A stretch of 64,000 nucleotides of DNA from Mesorhizobium sp. B2-4-3 (GTDB taxonomy: Bacteria; Pseudomonadota; Alphaproteobacteria; Rhizobiales; Rhizobiaceae), in NCBI RefSeq assembly GCF_006442815.1, contig NZ_VFVL01000001.1, forward strand, positions 62,001 through 126,000, read 5' to 3'. Positions 1 through 8,696 of this stretch are shown here, piece by piece. Below the pieces are notes generated by a model, which was given only the letters and a program-made list of their open reading frames with translations, had not been told where the DNA came from and ran no database searches. The translations under genes and the position numbers were made by a program. How positions within the stretch are numbered: the stretch's first letter is position 1; the number at the start of each line of letters is the position of its first letter.

Positions 1-208
1 GGATCGAATGCCGCGGAATGGTCGCGGCGGCGGGGCTGGCGCCCGAAGCAGCGGGCGCGCCAAAAACCGGCGCGGGTTGCGGCAAGGACCCGGGCGGCGG
101 CGCTTGCTTGGCGATGCGGACGCGAAATCCGTCGCGCTCGATCTGCAACTCGCCAATGGGTGAGCGCGAGACCAAATCGATAAGCTCTCGGACGAGGTTC
201 AGATCCAT
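1..208 (-). CDS. AccB-like biotin carboxyl carrier protein, N-terminal part (cut by window edge)
   Basis: Reading the minus strand from the ATG at 206-208 gives MDLNLVRELIDLVSRSPIGE, then a stretch ending in RVRIAK, then a Pro/Ala-rich linker that runs off the window. Helical start, short beta segment and Ala/Pro linker is the N-terminal pattern of the biotin carboxyl carrier subunit of acetyl-CoA carboxylase. The C-terminal biotinyl domain with its MKM motif would lie outside. It starts only 6 bp after the stop of the aminotransferase, so the two are probably cotranscribed. It may be a second, catabolic copy rather than the housekeeping accB; the sequence here cannot decide. Confidence 0.7.
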   Translation of the reverse strand, partial: MDLNLVRELIDLVSRSPIGELQIERDGFRVRIAKQAPPPGSLPQPAPVFGAPAASGASPAAATIPRHSI

Positions 209-214
209 GCCGCG

Positions 215-1417
215 CTACCGCATGGCTTCGACTGCCTCGGCGATACGCCCGATCGCCTTCTCGATCAGGTCCATCGACGTGGCTATGGAGATGCGGAAAT
301 GCGGCGACAGGCCGTAGGCCGAGCCTTGCACCACCGCGACCCGCGCCTGATCGAGCAGGTAAAGCGAAAGATCGTCATCGCTGCCGACAACGGAGCCGTC
401 CGGACGCCGGCGGCCGATCAGGGCCGAGCAGTTGGGATAGAGATAAAAGGCCCCTTCAGGCGTCTGGCAGATAAGGCCAGGGATTGCCCGCAGCAGCTCC
501 AGTGCGCGATCGCGCCTGGCCTGGAACTCGAGCGCGCGCGGCGCCAAGAAATCCTGCGGGCCGTCCAGCGCGGCTATGGTCGCGGCCTGCGAGATGGATG
601 ACGGGTTTGACGTGCTCTGACTCTGCACGGTCGCCATGGCGCGGATCAGTGGTTCCGGCCCGCCGGCATAGCCGATCCGCCAGCCTGTCATGGCATAGGC
701 TTTGGACACGCCGTTGACCGTCAGCGTGCGCTCCTTCAGCCGCGGCTCGACGCCGGCGATCGTATGGAAGGTGCGCCCATCGAACAGGATGTGCTCGTAG
801 ATATCGTCGGTCAGCACATGAACATGCGGATGCTCGAGCAGCACTGCCGCCAAGGCAGCAAGCTCGTCACGGCTATAGACTGCGCCCGTCGGGTTGGACG
901 GGGTGTTCACGAGCAGCCATTTCGTGCGCCCGGTGATGGCTGCCCGCAAAGCGGGCGGCGTGAGCTTGAAGCCAAGTTCCTCGCCGCAGGGAACGATCAC
1001 GGGCTTGCCTTCCCCCAGAAGCACGATGTCGGTGTAGGAAACCCAGTAAGGGGCGGGAACGATCACCTCGTCGCCCGGCGCCAGCGTTGCCAGCAGGGCG
1101 TTGTAGATGATCTGCTTTGCGCCGCCGGCGACGGTAATCTCCGACGGCCTGTAGTCGAGGCCGTTCTCGCGCCTGAACTTGTCGGCCACCGCTTTCTTCA
1201 GCGCCGCCGTTCCATCCACTGCCGTGTAGCGAGTCTCTCCCCTGCGCATCGCCGCGTAGGCCGCCTCGACGACATGCGAGGGTGTCGGAAAATCCGGCTC
1301 ACCGGCGCTCAGGCTGATGACGTCGATGCCGGCCGCGCGCATGTCGATCGCTCGAGCCGTAACCGCCATGCTCGGACTTGGCTTGATGACGTCAAGACGG
1401 GGAGCGATGAGGCCCAC
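215..1417 (-). CDS. Class I/II pyridoxal-phosphate aminotransferase (aspartate/aromatic type)
   Basis: 400 residues, normal for fold-type I aspartate aminotransferases. Visible motifs are SLSAGEPDFPTP near 36-46, the NPTG motif at about 175-178, the D-x-Y pair near 205-207, the PLP Schiff-base lysine in VSKAYAMTGWR (about K239), and a C-terminal FRISIA segment carrying the carboxylate-binding arginine. It would move an amino group between an amino acid and a 2-oxo acid in the cytoplasm. It is the first gene of a minus-strand unit continuing into the AccB-like gene and is divergent from the FAD oxidoreductase across 199 bp. Substrate is not determined by the motifs. Confidence 0.88.
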   Translation of the reverse strand: MGLIAPRLDVIKPSPSMAVTARAIDMRAAGIDVISLSAGEPDFPTPSHVVEAAYAAMRRGETRYTAVDGTAALKKAVADKFRRENGLDYRPSEITVAGGAKQIIYNALLATLAPGDEVIVPAPYWVSYTDIVLLGEGKPVIVPCGEELGFKLTPPALRAAITGRTKWLLVNTPSNPTGAVYSRDELAALAAVLLEHPHVHVLTDDIYEHILFDGRTFHTIAGVEPRLKERTLTVNGVSKAYAMTGWRIGYAGGPEPLIRAMATVQSQSTSNPSSISQAATIAALDGPQDFLAPRALEFQARRDRALELLRAIPGLICQTPEGAFYLYPNCSALIGRRRPDGSVVGSDDDLSLYLLDQARVAVVQGSAYGLSPHFRISIATSMDLIEKAIGRIAEAVEAMR

Positions 1418-1616
1418 TGAACACTCCTGGGATGCTGCATGATCCAGCTGGCAGCGGATGTGTAAAAATTGGATAATGTATTCTTATTTTCTCGTCAAAC
1501 CCCTTTTTCTCGCCATTAGGCTGGGCTATGAGTGCCGTTAAAGGGCTTGTTGGCGGAGAAAAGTATCCAATCTTTGCCAACTGCCACGACATTTGAGACA
1601 AGGGAACGCGACCGGA

Positions 1617-2795
1617 ATGAGCGTAAATTACGATGTGGTGATCGTCGGCGGAGGCGTCGTCGGCAGCTCGATCGCCTATTTCCTCTCCGCCAATCCGGAT
1701 TTCGATGGCAGCATCGCCGTTATCGAGCGGGACCCCTATTACACCGCCTCTTCTTCTTCGTTGTCGACCAGCGCCATACGCCAGCAGTTCGGCACCCAGC
1801 CGAATATCGCCATGTCGAAGTTCAGCCTCGACTTTCTGCGCGAGGTGGGCACTCGACTCGCGGTCGGTGACGAGCCGGCCGACATCGGACTTCACGAGCC
1901 TGGCTATCTTGTGCTGGCGACGCCGGAGCGGGCCGAGGCGCAGCGTGCCAAGAACCGCGTTCAGCGCGAGATGGGTGTCGATATCGAGCTGATCGAGCAG
2001 GTCGATCTAGCGCGGCGCTTCCCTTGGCTCAATACGGAAGACCTGGCGCTCGGCTCATTCGGCCGCGGCTGCGAAGGCTGGTTCGACGGACCTGGCCTGA
2101 TGCAAGCTTTCCGCCGCAAGGCACGCACCCAGAAGGTCGACTATCGTGCCGCGACCGTGACCGGACTGACCATGGCTTCCCGAAGCAAGGTCGACGACGT
2201 GGTGCTGGACAATGGCGAACGGATTTCCGCCGGCACGGTCATCAACGCAGCCGGTCCGTGGAGCGCGGGCATTGCACGGATGGCCGGCACGGATCTCCCG
2301 GTCGTGCCCAGCAAGCGATGCGTCTTCGTCTTCGAAAGCCCGGCGCGGATCGACAACTGCCCTTTCGTCTTCGACGCCAGCGGCTTCTGGCTGCGGCCGG
2401 AGGGTCAGCTCTTTCTGTGCGGCATTCCACCCGTGCGCGAGAACGATCCGGACGATTTCGGGCTGGAGGTCGATTACGATCTGTTCGAGGAACTGATCTG
2501 GCCGGCGCTGGCGCATCGCGTGCCCGGCTTCGAACAATTGCGCATGCTGCGTGCATGGGCAGGCCTCTATGAGTACAACACCTTTGACCACAGCGGTATC
2601 ATCGGGCTCCATCCGGAGATCTCGAACTTCGTGTTGGCCACCGGCTTCAGCGGCCACGGCATGATGCACGCCGCGGCAACCGGTTCCGGCGTGAGCGACC
2701 TCATTGCCTATGGCGAATACCGTTCAATCGATCTCTCGGCCTTCCGCTACGAGCGTATCGCCAACAACCAGCCGATCGACGAACATGTCTACTGA
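1617..2795 (+). CDS. FAD-dependent amino-acid/amine oxidoreductase (DAO family)
   Basis: 392 residues. The N-terminus MSVNYDVVIVGGGVVGSS is the FAD dinucleotide-binding motif, followed by a serine/threonine-rich IRQQFG segment typical of sarcosine oxidase beta-like and DadA-like enzymes. A C-terminal GFSGHGMM motif closes the FAD site. I chose the ATG at 1617 because AAGGGA lies about 11 bp upstream; a TTG at 1593 in the same frame would add eight unlikely residues. It probably oxidises an N-methylated or D-amino acid. It is followed at 110 bp by a GntR gene on the same strand and is divergent from the aminotransferase, which suggests a joint amino-acid role. Confidence 0.82.
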   Translation: MSVNYDVVIVGGGVVGSSIAYFLSANPDFDGSIAVIERDPYYTASSSSLSTSAIRQQFGTQPNIAMSKFSLDFLREVGTRLAVGDEPADIGLHEPGYLVLATPERAEAQRAKNRVQREMGVDIELIEQVDLARRFPWLNTEDLALGSFGRGCEGWFDGPGLMQAFRRKARTQKVDYRAATVTGLTMASRSKVDDVVLDNGERISAGTVINAAGPWSAGIARMAGTDLPVVPSKRCVFVFESPARIDNCPFVFDASGFWLRPEGQLFLCGIPPVRENDPDDFGLEVDYDLFEELIWPALAHRVPGFEQLRMLRAWAGLYEYNTFDHSGIIGLHPEISNFVLATGFSGHGMMHAAATGSGVSDLIAYGEYRSIDLSAFRYERIANNQPIDEHVY

Positions 2796-2905
2796 GGGCG
2801 ACGGGCCTTCGGAGTGACAACAACCTATGCGCAGTGCTATGCGTCCGTTTCTTCAATCAAAAAAGCGCCGCACGCGAACAAAGGCGCCGTCGCCCTAGGC
2901 TGATC

Positions 2906-3559
2906 ATGCTCGTACAGAAGAAAACCATATCGACCCAGGTCGCCGACGCCATCAGGCAGAAGATCCTGGTCGGCGAATACGAGGCAAATGCCCAGTTGCG
3001 GCAGGAGCACCTGGCGACCGAATTCGGCGTCAGCCGGATACCCGTGCGCGAGGCGCTGCATCAGCTTCATTCGGAAGGGTTCGTCACGCTCGTCTCCCAC
3101 AAGGGAGCAGTGGTTTCCTCGATTTCGCTCGACGAAATCCTCGAGCTTTATGAATTGCGGGCCAGGATCGAGACCTGGCTGCTCGCCCTTGCCATCCCGA
3201 GGATGAGCGAGGCCGACCTCGCTTTGGCGCGGGACCGTGCCAGACAGCACCAGGAACAGGGCAAGACCGGCGAATATTCCAACCAGCTGAACTGGAACTT
3301 CCACGCAACCCTTTACGCGCCGTCCGGCCGCAAGGCGACGATCGAACTCGTCGGGCGCATCTACCAGCAGCTGGAACGCTATACGCGCATGATGGTGACG
3401 CTGACCGAGATCCAGGTGCAATCCGACCGCGACCACTGGCAGCTCATCGAGTTGTGCGAGGCCAAGGACACGCTGCGCGCCGTCAGCCTGCTGGAAATGC
3501 ATATCATCACCAGCGGCAAATTCCTGGTCGACAGGCTTCAGGAATTGCGGGGCAGTTGA
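2906..3559 (+). CDS. GntR-family regulator, FCD (FadR C-terminal) type
   Basis: 217 residues from the ATG at 2906, which gives the usual start just ahead of the winged helix. The DNA-binding domain covers about residues 10-75, with the recognition segment EFGVSRIPVREALHQLHSEG. The rest is an all-helical FCD ligand/metal-binding domain with the WNFHATLY histidine and late SLLEMHI histidine. An upstream in-frame GTG at 2834 would add 24 basic residues with no family match. It follows the FAD oxidoreductase on the same strand, so it most likely controls that gene or its divergent neighbour; no clear operator was recognised. Confidence 0.82.
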   Translation: MLVQKKTISTQVADAIRQKILVGEYEANAQLRQEHLATEFGVSRIPVREALHQLHSEGFVTLVSHKGAVVSSISLDEILELYELRARIETWLLALAIPRMSEADLALARDRARQHQEQGKTGEYSNQLNWNFHATLYAPSGRKATIELVGRIYQQLERYTRMMVTLTEIQVQSDRDHWQLIELCEAKDTLRAVSLLEMHIITSGKFLVDRLQELRGS

Positions 3560-3612
3560 CGGAGCAGCCGTCCCCCGCCGGATATTCCCCGCGAATCCTT
3601 CCCCGGGGCACA

Positions 3613-4077
3613 TCATTTGCCGGGCAAATTCGTCGCCCGGGTCAGCAGGATCACACCGGCCTTGTCGGCGGTGTCGTAATAGGTGAAGCCGGTCCGATTT
3701 TCCCGGCGCCCGCGCATCAGCACGGAAAGGCCGTCGCCTTCGGCCTCGCTTTCGGCGGCATCCGCGTCACGGACCTCGAAGCCGATGTGGAAGACGCCCT
3801 CGCCTTTCGTATCCAGGTGGATCCGCTGCGGTGAAGGATCGTGGCTTGGCTGGCAGAGCTGCAACTGGACATTCGGTAAATTGCAGATCCGGTACTGCAT
3901 GGCCATGAAGCCCTTGGGACTCGGGACCTGCAGTTCCTCATATTCGACCAGCGGCGGGTAGGCTTCCCATGGACCGATACCGATGGAGTCGTAGTAGGCC
4001 TGCGCCTTGTCGATATCATGCACGACGATGCAGATGTGATGCAGCTTGTCGAAATTGCCCGTTGCCTTGTTTGCCAT
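3613..4077 (-). CDS. VOC-superfamily protein (glyoxalase / methylmalonyl-CoA epimerase-like)
   Basis: 154 residues. The start LHHICIVVHDIDKAQAYYDS is the first beta-alpha-beta module of the vicinal-oxygen-chelate fold, with the metal-ligand histidine at about residue 14. The second module contains VFHIGFEVRDADAA with another candidate ligand. Such small single-unit VOC proteins include methylmalonyl-CoA epimerases, dioxygenases and lyases. It lies 4 bp downstream of the SDR and is the last gene of the minus-strand run from the TPP decarboxylase subunits. The reaction cannot be assigned; acting on the same pathway as the decarboxylase and dehydrogenase is an inference from operon position. Confidence 0.75.
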   Translation of the reverse strand: MANKATGNFDKLHHICIVVHDIDKAQAYYDSIGIGPWEAYPPLVEYEELQVPSPKGFMAMQYRICNLPNVQLQLCQPSHDPSPQRIHLDTKGEGVFHIGFEVRDADAAESEAEGDGLSVLMRGRRENRTGFTYYDTADKAGVILLTRATNLPGK

Positions 4078-4081
4078 TTCC

Positions 4082-4861
4082 CTACTCCTTGACCGGGACG
4101 GTGTAGTTCAGCACGCGACGTCCGCCGTCGGGGTAGATCGTCTCACCGGTGATGTAGGAGGCGTCGTCGCTGGCGAGGAAAGCGACCACGGAGGCGATTT
4201 CAGCCGCCGTGCCCAGACGTCCAAGCGGCGTGCGCGAAAGGATCGCGCGGCGCATTTCCTCGGAATCGATGAAGGTGCCGTCCATCACCATCTCCGTGGC
4301 AATCGTGCCCGGGCCGACACCGACCACGCGGATGCCGTAGGGTGCGAAGGCGACGGCGGCGGTGCCGGTCACCTGGTTCATGCCGCCCTTCGAGATCGCG
4401 TAGGTCGCGACCCGGGGATTGGCGAGCCCGGAATTGATCGAGGACATGTTTATGATGACGCCGCCCTGCCCCTGCGCGATCATCTGGCGAGCGGCCGCCT
4501 GCGTGCCCATGAACGCCCCCTTCAAATTGACGGCGAGAACCCGGTCGTAGTCGGCCTCGCCGATGTCGAGAAAATCCTGAACCGGAGCGATGCCGGCATT
4601 GTTGACCATGATGTCGACACGGCCAAACTTGGCGACCGCCGCCGCGACCAGCGCGTCGACCTGGTCCTTCCTGCTGACGTCCGTGACCAGCGCCAACACG
4701 GTCCCGGCAGTACCGATCTCGGCGGCGCATCTCTTCAGCTCACTGGCATCGATATCGCCGAGAACGACCTTCGCGCCTTCAGCTAGGAAGCGTTCGGCGC
4801 ATGCGCGCCCGATGCCGCGTGCCGCTCCGGTGACGACCGCCACCTTTCCTGCTTGTCTCAT
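4082..4861 (-). CDS. Short-chain dehydrogenase/reductase (SDR)
   Basis: 259 residues, the classical SDR length. Cofactor motif TGAARGIG at about 11-18, NNAG at 87-90, catalytic serine near 140 and the Y-x-x-x-K pair at about Y154/K158 are all present, so it should be an active NAD(P)(H) oxidoreductase. The aspartate in GDIDAS after beta-2 favours NAD(H). I chose the ATG at 4861 because GAGGGA sits 7 bp upstream; an ATG at 4879 would add six residues. It lies between the aldehyde dehydrogenase and the VOC gene in the minus-strand run. The substrate is unknown. Confidence 0.87.
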   Translation of the reverse strand: MRQAGKVAVVTGAARGIGRACAERFLAEGAKVVLGDIDASELKRCAAEIGTAGTVLALVTDVSRKDQVDALVAAAVAKFGRVDIMVNNAGIAPVQDFLDIGEADYDRVLAVNLKGAFMGTQAAARQMIAQGQGGVIINMSSINSGLANPRVATYAISKGGMNQVTGTAAVAFAPYGIRVVGVGPGTIATEMVMDGTFIDSEEMRRAILSRTPLGRLGTAAEIASVVAFLASDDASYITGETIYPDGGRRVLNYTVPVKE

Positions 4862-4915
4862 ATGCGGTTCCCTCGTCATTCTGAACGGGCCGTTGCCTTG
4901 GGGCCCTTGTCTATC

Positions 4916-6394
4916 TTAGCGGATCACGAAGGGATTGGCGGTCTTGCCGGCCGTATCTATCCATACCGTCTTGGTCTGAAGATAGGCATCGATCGCCCCC
5001 TGCCCGCTCTCGCGGCCTATACCGCTTCTCTTGTAGCCGCCGAAGGGCGCCATGTAGGAGACCGCGCGGTATGAATTGATCCAGACCATGCCAGCTTCCA
5101 TCGCCGCCGCGCCTCGCAGCGCCCTACCCATGTCGCTCGTCCACAGTCCCGCCGCCAGCCCGTACGGACTGTCGTTGGCAATGGCGAATGCCTCTTCCTC
5201 GTCGTCGAAAGGAATGACCGAAAGGATTGGCCCGAACACTTCTTCGCGCGCGATGCGCATTGAGTTGTTCACGCCGGTAAAGATGGTGGGTTCGACGAAC
5301 CAGCCCCCCGCCAGTTGGTCCGACGCAGGCTTTCCGCCGCCCAGCACGCACGACGCACCCTCGCGCCGCGCGATCCCGAGATAGGAAAGCACCTTCTCAC
5401 GCTGGGACTGCGTGGTGATGGGCCCGACCTGCGTCTCGGGCAGCGCCGGGTTGCCCATTCTTGCGCTGGCGGCAAGCGTGATCACCTTCTCCACGAACCG
5501 GTCGTGTATCGTGCGCTGGACGAGCAGTCGTGAGCCCGCGATGCAGGTCTGGCCGCTGGCAGCGAAAATGCCGGAGATCGCGCCGTTGACAGCGCTTTCC
5601 AGATTGGCGTCGCCGAAGACGATGTTGGCCGACTTGCCGCCGAGCTCCAGCGTCACCGTCTTCAACCCCTCCGCGGCTGCGCGATAGACAGCGAGCCCGC
5701 CCGGCTCGCCACCCGTGAAGGCGATCTTGGCAACGTCGGGATGGGAGACCAGCGGCACGCCGACCTCCTGCGGCATGCCGGTGACGGTGTTGACGACGCC
5801 CGGCGGAAAGCCGGCCCGCGCGAACAGCTTTACGAATTCCAGCGTCGAGGCCGAGGCGTGTTCCGAGGGCTTGATGACCACGGTGTTGCCTGCCGCGAGC
5901 AGCGGCGCAAGCTTCCAGGTCAGGAGCAGCAGCGGCGAATTCCATGGCACGATCGCGGCAATGACGCCGAGCGGCTCGTGCCGGGTGAAGGCGAACATGC
6001 CGGCCTTGTCGATCGGCAACGCCGACCCTTCGATCTTGTCGGCGAGCCCGCCGAAATAGCGGTACCATTCGGGGATGTAGCGCAGCTGCGCCGTCATCTC
6101 GGTGATCAGCTTGCCATTGTCGCGGGTCTCGATCGCGGCGATACGCTCGGCGTTCTCAGCGATCAGCTCCGACACCCGCACCAGGAGCTTGCCGCGCGCG
6201 GTCGGCGTGATGCCGGCCCAGTCCTTCGACCGGAAAGCCGAACTGGCGGAAGCCACGGCTGCATCCACTTCGGCCTTGCCGCCGCGCGGGATCAGTGCCC
6301 ACGGCCTGCCGGTGAAGGGGTCATGGCTCTCGAACATGTCGGCGCTCGATTGCAGCCGACCGCCGACCGTATTCTGGAAGCTGACCAGCGGCAT
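4916..6394 (-). CDS. NAD(P)-dependent aldehyde dehydrogenase
   Basis: 492 residues, the standard ALDH length. Residue landmarks: VPWNSP near 149-154 with the oxyanion asparagine, IKPSEHA near 174-180, catalytic general base in LELGGKS (E250) and nucleophile in GQTCIAGS (C284). The nucleotide-binding loop is FTGGEPGG where FTGS is usual. I chose the ATG at 6394, which has GAGGG upstream and begins 8 bp after the stop of the decarboxylase beta subunit; the frame stays open further upstream but overlaps that gene. It would oxidise the aldehyde made by the preceding decarboxylase to the acid. Confidence 0.88.
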   Translation of the reverse strand: MPLVSFQNTVGGRLQSSADMFESHDPFTGRPWALIPRGGKAEVDAAVASASSAFRSKDWAGITPTARGKLLVRVSELIAENAERIAAIETRDNGKLITEMTAQLRYIPEWYRYFGGLADKIEGSALPIDKAGMFAFTRHEPLGVIAAIVPWNSPLLLLTWKLAPLLAAGNTVVIKPSEHASASTLEFVKLFARAGFPPGVVNTVTGMPQEVGVPLVSHPDVAKIAFTGGEPGGLAVYRAAAEGLKTVTLELGGKSANIVFGDANLESAVNGAISGIFAASGQTCIAGSRLLVQRTIHDRFVEKVITLAASARMGNPALPETQVGPITTQSQREKVLSYLGIARREGASCVLGGGKPASDQLAGGWFVEPTIFTGVNNSMRIAREEVFGPILSVIPFDDEEEAFAIANDSPYGLAAGLWTSDMGRALRGAAAMEAGMVWINSYRAVSYMAPFGGYKRSGIGRESGQGAIDAYLQTKTVWIDTAGKTANPFVIR

Positions 6395-6402
6395 GTCGGC
6401 CC

Positions 6403-6990
6403 TCAACAGGTGGCAAAGCCCAGATGGGCGCGAAGGCGGTTCTTGACCGCGACGGCGTCGCGCGGCGGTAGCGAGCGCGGCAAGTTCTCGGCGGTGATTT
6501 TCAGCACGAACAAGCGAGGCCCCTCGGCAGGGCGCCGCAGCTTTTCGCACAGCGCATCGACCTCCTCCAACGAACGCAGTTCGGCCACCTCCGCGAAACC
6601 GCAGGCGGCAGCGACCTTGTCGAAGCCGATGCCGCGGCCGGTATGGCTGGATTGCATGCCGGTCTCGCCGAAATGCTGGTTGTCCAGAATGATCAGGTCG
6701 AGGTTCTTCGGGCGCGCCACCGAAATCGTCGCCAGCGATCCGAAAGCCATCAACTGCTCGCCGTCTCCGGTGATGACCATCACCCGCCTCTGCGGCTGCG
6801 CCTGGGCAAGCCCGAGGCCGACCAATGCCGCGCCGCCCATCGCGCCCCAGAGATAGTAATTGTCGTCCCGGTCGCCGGCGGCATGCACGTCATAGCTCGG
6901 CGAGCCGAGCCCGGTCACCACCAGGGCGCCGTCGCGCGCGTCGAGCAGCCTCTTCACCGCCACGCGGCGATCCATCGTCGGCAATGTCAT
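6403..6990 (-). CDS. TPP-dependent decarboxylase, beta (TPP-binding) subunit, ComE-like
   Basis: 195 residues, about one third of a normal TPP enzyme. It contains the TPP/Mg motif beginning GDGEQL (about 75-77) and ending near LDNQHFGETG (N104), and the glycine-rich WGAMGGAALVGLG segment before it. This matches the TPP-binding half of two-subunit decarboxylases such as sulfopyruvate decarboxylase ComDE and split phosphonopyruvate decarboxylases. It starts 5 bp after the stop of the partner half. Which 2-oxo acid is used is not shown by the sequence; the following aldehyde dehydrogenase suggests an aldehyde product. Confidence 0.8.
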   Translation of the reverse strand: MTLPTMDRRVAVKRLLDARDGALVVTGLGSPSYDVHAAGDRDDNYYLWGAMGGAALVGLGLAQAQPQRRVMVITGDGEQLMAFGSLATISVARPKNLDLIILDNQHFGETGMQSSHTGRGIGFDKVAAACGFAEVAELRSLEEVDALCEKLRRPAEGPRLFVLKITAENLPRSLPPRDAVAVKNRLRAHLGFATC

Positions 6991-6995
6991 GTCAT

Positions 6996-7556
6996 TCACC
7001 ACTTCTTCTTGCCAAGCAGGCGCTGTCCGATGAGCACGGCGATCTGCTGGTCGGCATCGAAGGCCATCGCGGCCGCCTGCGCCACGGTGTCCACCAGGTC
7101 GGGGCCCGTCTCTGCCCGCAGCACGCTGAGGCCGATTGCCCTCAGCGAAGCCTCGGTCGCCTGCCCCATTGGCACCTGCCATGGATTGAACTCGGCCCAC
7201 TCGCCGCGCATCGTCACCAGGACAAGCAAGGGAAAGCGCGCCTGCACCGACAGCGACAGCATGTTGATGCAATTGCCGACGCCGGAGGATTGCATCAGCA
7301 CGACGCTGCGCTTGCCGCCGAGCCAGGAGCCGGCGGCGATGGCTATGCCCTCCTCCTCCGTCGTCAGCACATTGGTGACGACCTCTGGATCGGCGCTGAA
7401 GCGGCGGATCAGTGTGGTATGGCCGGCATCCGGCACATAGGACATCTGGTTGATGCCGGCGGCCTTGAGCACGTCATAGACCTGATCCGGCCACTGCGCC
7501 GAAGCTGCCGCTTGCGTGACTGTCTCGGCTTGTTTTGCATGCAGGCTCGCTGTCAC
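6996..7556 (-). CDS. TPP-dependent decarboxylase, alpha (Pyr-domain) subunit, ComD-like
   Basis: 186 residues. The segment LTTEEEGIAIAAGSWLGGKR (about 64-83) carries the glutamate that activates the TPP aminopyrimidine, followed by MQSSGVGNCIN, the usual Pyr-domain core. ComD of sulfopyruvate decarboxylase and the N-terminal part of phosphonopyruvate decarboxylase have the same layout. Together with the beta half it should form an alpha/beta heteromer active on a 2-oxo acid. It is the first gene of the minus-strand run and is divergent from the LysR gene across 101 bp, so the LysR protein is its likely regulator. Confidence 0.8.
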   Translation of the reverse strand: MTASLHAKQAETVTQAAASAQWPDQVYDVLKAAGINQMSYVPDAGHTTLIRRFSADPEVVTNVLTTEEEGIAIAAGSWLGGKRSVVLMQSSGVGNCINMLSLSVQARFPLLVLVTMRGEWAEFNPWQVPMGQATEASLRAIGLSVLRAETGPDLVDTVAQAAAMAFDADQQIAVLIGQRLLGKKKW

Positions 7557-7657
7557 CGTGGACCCCCCGAGAATTGGATTGGTGTCAGAATACCTCCGTT
7601 GTCCGATCCAATCTTCGTCTCTTTCTTGTGACCAGATATAATGATATTCGATAGCTC

Positions 7658-8593
7658 ATGGAGCTGTCGCAACTGCGCACCCTGATCCACGTCGCCGAGC
7701 TCGGCAGCCTCAGCAAGGCCGCCGACCGGCTGCACATCGCGCAGCCGGCGCTGAGCCGCCAGGTACGCATGCTGGAGGAGGAACTGGGCTTTGCCTTGTT
7801 CCTGCGTCATGGGCGCGGCATGGTGCTGTCCGAACAGGGCAAGGAGGTGCTGGCTCACGCCGTGCGTGTGATGGCCGAGATCGACGAGATCCGCGCGACC
7901 GCCACGCCCGCCGATGCGCCGCTCACGGGCGAGGTTGCCATCGGCTTGCCGCCCACGGTGGCCGACATCATCTCGCTGCCGCTGGCGGCGGCTTTCGGCA
8001 AAGCCCATCCCAAGGCGAAGCTCAGGCTTGTCAGCGCCTATACCGGCTATTTGCTCGATTGGCTGCATCGGGGCGAAATAGACGTCGCGGTGCTCTACGA
8101 TCCGCGCATGGCGAGATCGCTTCGCACGCGCCCGCTGCTGCTGGAAAACCTCTTTCTGATCGGCCCGCCCGCCGCCGGCTTCTCGACCGTGCGCGCCGTG
8201 CCGTTCACCTCGCTCGCCGGGAAACGACTGTTGCTGCCGAGCGTGAAGCACGGGCTGCGCATCATCGTCGAACGCTGCGCCATCGAGACCGGCATCACCC
8301 TCGATGTCGGCGTCGAGGCGGATACCTATTCGGTGCTGAAGGACCTCGTGCGCAACGGCCATGGCTGGACGATCCTGCCGCTCGCACCCATCCATGCCGA
8401 TGTCGCCGCCGGCCTGCTCACGGCCGCGCCGTTGATCGATCCCGTGCCCGTGCGCCGCCTCATTCTTGCCTATCCGGCCGACCGGCCGGCCTCGCGGCTG
8501 GCGCGCTTTGCCGGCCAGGCGATAGAGGATACCGCCCGGGATCTTGTCGAGCGGGCCGTGTGGGTCGGCCAGCTTCTCGGTTCGGCGCCGTAA
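7658..8593 (+). CDS. LysR-family transcriptional regulator
   Basis: 311 residues with the typical layout: winged helix-turn-helix in the first 60 residues (MELSQLRTLIHVAELGSLSK, then IAQPALSRQVRMLEEELG), then a two-lobed periplasmic-binding-like effector domain. It is divergent from the TPP decarboxylase alpha gene with a 101-bp gap containing AT-rich TATAATGATATTCGAT just before the start codon. Divergent placement makes control of the decarboxylase/aldehyde dehydrogenase run likely, with autoregulation, but the acyl-CoA dehydrogenase operon 103 bp downstream is also a possible target. The effector is unknown. Confidence 0.88.
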   Translation: MELSQLRTLIHVAELGSLSKAADRLHIAQPALSRQVRMLEEELGFALFLRHGRGMVLSEQGKEVLAHAVRVMAEIDEIRATATPADAPLTGEVAIGLPPTVADIISLPLAAAFGKAHPKAKLRLVSAYTGYLLDWLHRGEIDVAVLYDPRMARSLRTRPLLLENLFLIGPPAAGFSTVRAVPFTSLAGKRLLLPSVKHGLRIIVERCAIETGITLDVGVEADTYSVLKDLVRNGHGWTILPLAPIHADVAAGLLTAAPLIDPVPVRRLILAYPADRPASRLARFAGQAIEDTARDLVERAVWVGQLLGSAP

Positions 8594-8696
8594 GAGTTTC
8601 AATTTCGGCATAGCTGATCACGCCTGCCGTGCGTTGCTGTCAAGATGTTCCGGCGTGATACTGGACGCCGGAGCGAGACGAAAGGCCCGGCAATTC

